From JANSWP01 sp041941305 (GTDB lineage: Bacteria > Bacteroidota > Bacteroidia > Chitinophagales > Saprospiraceae): 64,000 nt of DNA. The stretch's first letter is position 1, and every line of letters starts with the position of its first letter. The translations under genes and the position numbers were made by a program. The stretch covers positions 15,554 to 79,553 of the forward strand of contig JBGTQJ010000041.1 of assembly GCA_041941305.1 (NCBI GenBank), read 5' to 3'. The notes under the pieces are model-generated. The model did not search any database. It was not told where the DNA came from and worked only from the letters and a program-made list of their open reading frames with translations. Of the stretch, positions 61,449 to 64,000 are shown in pieces.

Positions 61449-61636
61449 TGAGTTTATTTTACGAAATCAAAAAAATGAAGTTATTTTTTAATCACTACTA
61501 AAGTGATTTAGGAGCTTGTTTAAAAATTTAAATTTTCTTTCTTTTCGACGAGATTTTCCAAACCTGTTTGTGTACAAATTCTATGAAAGCATAGGATTTG
61601 AAGAGCCATTTTTTAACTAAAAAAAATTAAAATAAT

Positions 61637-63319
61637 ATGGACATTGGAATTGGATTAGTAGGAGGGTTAGTAGCCGGAGCAATTCTTGGATTTTTCCTTG
61701 TTCGAATTTTTATCCAAAAACAAAACCAGGGAAAATTAGATGAAATCAATACGAAGGTTGATTTAGAAATTAAAGAGGCGAGATTAACAGCCAAAAGAAT
61801 CATTAGCGAAGCAGAATCAAGTGTCGAAAAAACAAGAAACAAGGCAGAACGGGAGAATGAGCGAATCAAACAGAAAAAGATTCAGGAAGCCAAGGACCGC
61901 TTCAATCGCCTAAAATCTGAATTTGAAAGTGAGAAAGCGGATAAGATGGTGGCATTTAAAGAGCGCGAGATGGAGATCAAAAGTCTTGAAAAAGATTTTA
62001 CTCAAAAGGAAGATAAAATCAAAGAGCGCGTCCAAAAATTAGATGATCGCCAATCGGATATCGAATCAAAAGAGGCTGAAATCAAGGCTGTACGTGAAAA
62101 CTTAGAAAAGCAATTGAAAATTGTGGCAAAGAAAAAAGAGGAATTGGATAATGCCAATGAAAAACATATCAAAGCCCTCGAAACAGTTGCCAAACTCTCT
62201 GAGTCAGAAGCCAAGGAACAATTATTGGAAGCCATTAAAGCCAAAGCAGAAACTGATGCAATGGCCTTGGTTAAAGAACAGATTGGGCAAGCTAAAGCTA
62301 CCGCCAACAAAGAAGCAAAGAAAATTATCATTCAGACCATTCAGCGAATGGCTGCTGAATACACTATTGAAAATACCGTTTCGGTTTTCAATTTGGATTC
62401 TGATGATTTGAAAGGACAAATTATAGGTCGGGAAGGAAGAAATATTCGTGCTCTTGAAGCTGCAACTGGTGCAGAAATTGTTGTGGATGATACACCAGAG
62501 GCAATCGTCATTTCAAGTTTTGACCCAATCCGCAGGGAGGTTGCAAGGTTATCTTTGAAACGCCTCGTCGCTGATGGCAGAATTCACCCTGCACGTATCG
62601 AAGAAGTTGTGAACAAAACCAGAAAGCAACTTGATGAGCAAATTGTCGAAATTGGAGAGCGCACTGTCATCGAATTAGACATCCATGGTTTGAATTCATA
62701 TCTCGTAAAAATGGTTGGACGAATGCGATTTCGTTCTTCTTATGGTCAAAACCTTTTGAAGCACTCAATTGAAACTGCTAACCTGTGCGCATTGATGGCT
62801 GCCGAATTGGGCTTGACTCCCAAACAAGCCAAAATGGCGAAAAGAGCTGGACTGTTGCACGATATCGGGAAAGTTTCTGAAGAAGAAACGGAACTTTCTC
62901 ACGCCATTTTAGGTATGAAATTGTGTGAAAAGCACGGCGAAAGTGCTGTAGTCTGTAATGCAGTAGGCGCCCACCACGACGAAGTTGAAATGAACAATAT
63001 CCTCTCTCCAATCATTCAGGCTTGTGATGCCATTTCTGGTGCTCGCCCAGGTGCTCGTCGAGAGATCCTGGAAAGCTATTTGAAACGAATTGGTGAATTG
63101 GAAGAACTCGCAATGGCTCACGATGGTGTACAAAAAGCCTATGCAATGCAAGCTGGTCGAGAATTGCGGGTCATCGTAGAAAGTGAAAAAGTGACTGACC
63201 AATATGCGGATGATTTGAGTTTCATGATTTCACAAAAGATTCAAGACGAAATGCAGTATCCTGGTCAGATAAAAGTGACGGTAATTCGCGAGAAAAGAGC
63301 AATTACTTATGCAAGATAG
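61637..63319 (+). CDS. rny: Ribonuclease Y
   Basis: A 560-residue membrane-anchored endoribonuclease that initiates mRNA decay. The N-terminal helix IGLVGGLVAGAILGFFLVRIFI (residues about 4-25) anchors it. A long coiled coil covers residues about 35-230. The KH domain, with GQIIGREGRNIRALEAATGAEI, is at about 258-320. The HD domain has LLHDIGKVSEEE (His-Asp), GAHHDE and ACDAISGARPGARRE, so the metal site is complete. It is a little longer than the usual 520 residues because of the coiled coil. Confidence 0.97.
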   Translation: MDIGIGLVGGLVAGAILGFFLVRIFIQKQNQGKLDEINTKVDLEIKEARLTAKRIISEAESSVEKTRNKAERENERIKQKKIQEAKDRFNRLKSEFESEKADKMVAFKEREMEIKSLEKDFTQKEDKIKERVQKLDDRQSDIESKEAEIKAVRENLEKQLKIVAKKKEELDNANEKHIKALETVAKLSESEAKEQLLEAIKAKAETDAMALVKEQIGQAKATANKEAKKIIIQTIQRMAAEYTIENTVSVFNLDSDDLKGQIIGREGRNIRALEAATGAEIVVDDTPEAIVISSFDPIRREVARLSLKRLVADGRIHPARIEEVVNKTRKQLDEQIVEIGERTVIELDIHGLNSYLVKMVGRMRFRSSYGQNLLKHSIETANLCALMAAELGLTPKQAKMAKRAGLLHDIGKVSEEETELSHAILGMKLCEKHGESAVVCNAVGAHHDEVEMNNILSPIIQACDAISGARPGARREILESYLKRIGELEELAMAHDGVQKAYAMQAGRELRVIVESEKVTDQYADDLSFMISQKIQDEMQYPGQIKVTVIREKRAITYAR

Positions 63320-63336
63320 TGTGTTTATGTGTTCAG

Positions 63337-63385
63337 GTGTTTATGTGTTTATGTCTTGAAAATGAAGACATTAACACATAAACAT
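63337..63385. repeat. Inverted repeat downstream of rny
   Basis: GTGTTTATGTGTTTATGTCTT (63337-63357) is mirrored at 63365-63385 with two mismatches and a 7-base loop. It is part of a run of TGTTTAT/GTGTTCA heptamer-like repeats that begins about 63318. It may terminate rny transcription, though no T-run follows. Confidence 0.55.
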
Positions 63386-63458
63386 GCGAACATCGGAACA
63401 CAATATGAAAGCATTTTGAAAAAAATCATTTGTTTTCAGCATCCTTTTAAAAAAGTAT

Positions 63459-63466
63459 TTATATTT
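63459..63466 (+). promoter_or_regulatory. Promoter -7 element for tRNA-Cys
   Basis: TATATTTG, an exact TAnnTTTG match, 103 bases before the tRNA. Confidence 0.55.
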
Positions 63467-63569
63467 GCAACCCTTTTGAAAAAAATCCGTTAAAAAGCTA
63501 ACGGAAGAAGGAATTTTATTAATGACGAATGAATAATTATTTCATTTATTAATCATTATTCATTAAAAT

Positions 63570-63643
63570 GGTCGGGTGGCCGAGCGGTTAGGCAGTGGTC
63601 TGCAAAACCATGTACGGCGGTTCGAATCCGCTCCCGACCTCCA
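63570..63643 (+). tRNA. tRNA-Cys (GCA), CCA encoded
   Basis: Acceptor GGTCGGG pairs with CCCGACC; the anticodon stem-loop GTGGT-CTGCAAA-ACCAT has anticodon GCA; the T-arm GGCGG-TTCGAAT-CCGCT is standard. The discriminator base T is followed by an encoded CCA (63641-63643). Confidence 0.97.
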
Positions 63644-63653
63644 CTTCTTTTTT

Positions 63654-63698
63654 AAAGCCCTTTAATTCACTTTATATCAGTGAGTTAAAGGGCTTTTT
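63654..63698 (+). terminator. Terminator after tRNA-Cys
   Basis: AAAGCCCTTTAATTCAC pairs with GTGAGTTAAAGGGCTTT over 17 positions (one G-T pair), with a 9-base loop and a T-run, 11 bases after the tRNA. Confidence 0.88.
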
Positions 63699-63743
63699 AT
63701 TTTCAATACGTTCTAAAACCCGAAGCTTGATTCTTGTCCTAAA

Positions 63744-64000
63744 TCAATTTGCAACAATTAACTTTATTACTTTAAATCCATTTCTGTTTTTCGTCCTCAA
63801 ATGCAAAAAATAAATTCCAGCTTTTTCTAAATAGAATGACTTTTCCAGAGATAAAATATTTTTCTCTAATTGAGCATACATTAATACTCCACTTACATCA
63901 AAAATTTCAATGTTTAAATCTAGTTGAGTCAACAATTCAACTTCGAGCTTGAAGTTTCCATCATTGATATTTGGCGTCAGTAATACAGAGCCAAATACTG
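63744..64000 (-). CDS. C-terminal fragment of a T9SS-exported protein
   Basis: The gene runs off the window end; about 84 C-terminal residues are visible. They form a type A T9SS sorting domain: VLLTPNINDGNFKLEVELL, then NIEIFDVSGVLMYAQLE and KAGIYFLHLRTKNRNGFKVIKL. The frame is open to base 64000, and the TTG near 63935 is not a real start. The protein should be an exported or surface cargo of the type IX system, its function lying in the missing part. It converges with tRNA-Cys. Confidence 0.8.
   Translation of the reverse strand, partial: VFGSVLLTPNINDGNFKLEVELLTQLDLNIEIFDVSGVLMYAQLEKNILSLEKSFYLEKAGIYFLHLRTKNRNGFKVIKLIVAN

Overview
The window is chromosomal DNA of a member of the Bacteroidota, most likely a Saprospirales-type organism (Saprospira, Lewinella or Haliscomenobacter relatives). 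The grounds are a complete type IX secretion core (porP/sprF, gldK, gldL, gldM, gldN), three proteins ending in type A T9SS sorting domains, SprB-repeat adhesin architecture, promoters of the Bacteroidota TAnnTTTG type, the small ribosomal protein bTHX, and moderately AT-rich DNA with low-complexity intergenic repeats. The rank below phylum is inference.

Layout. 0-17 kb is a surface and secreted-protein region: the 3' part of an unidentified large protein, a fibronectin-III secreted protein, a protein with a tail-fibre-like C-terminal domain, and a 3.3-thousand-residue SprB-repeat protein. 17-40 kb is mostly housekeeping on both strands: tRNA-Asn, a PfkB sugar kinase, rlmN, a DUF1684 lipoprotein, htpG, a PrsW-type protease, a mevalonate-kinase-like GHMP kinase with a CYTH protein, fdhD, bTHX, an outer-membrane DUF5723-type protein, dgkA, an EEP phosphatase, tadA, guaB, dtd, ftcD and a GH3-type enzyme. 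40.4-42 kb is a 1.5-kb gene-poor stretch holding an array of small hairpin units. 42-49 kb carries a large T9SS cargo protein, an unknown helical protein, trmB and a DUF58 protein. 48.8-54.8 kb is the T9SS core cluster, followed by a YyaL-type thioredoxin-domain protein. 57.6-63.3 kb is the pheT, Uma2-like, coiled-coil, zapA, rny block. tRNA-Cys and the C-terminal end of another T9SS cargo close the window.

Working together. GldL and GldM form the inner-membrane motor, GldK and GldN the periplasmic/outer-membrane ring, and PorP/SprF is an outer-membrane partner. The sorting-domain proteins at 7.0-16.9, 42.0-44.9 and 63.7-64.0 kb are predicted cargo of this machine.

Most unusual signals: (1) a dispersed family of roughly 45-nt units, six of them in 40.5-41.5 kb and one at 25.9 kb. 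On the minus strand most read as a three-codon ORF (Met-Arg/Gly-Leu-stop) followed by a GTCGCAC/GTGCGAC hairpin and a T-run. Every unit that has the ORF segment keeps a stop codon, although all three stop codons are used; (2) a structured, pseudoknot-capable RNA candidate with a 17-bp terminator at 23.3-23.5 kb; (3) several palindromic or MITE-like elements, one containing a perfect 56-bp palindrome; (4) a 24-bp perfect inverted repeat that splits the T9SS cluster between gldK and gldL; (5) three genes whose -7 promoter element lies only 3-5 nt before the ATG, suggesting leaderless mRNAs.
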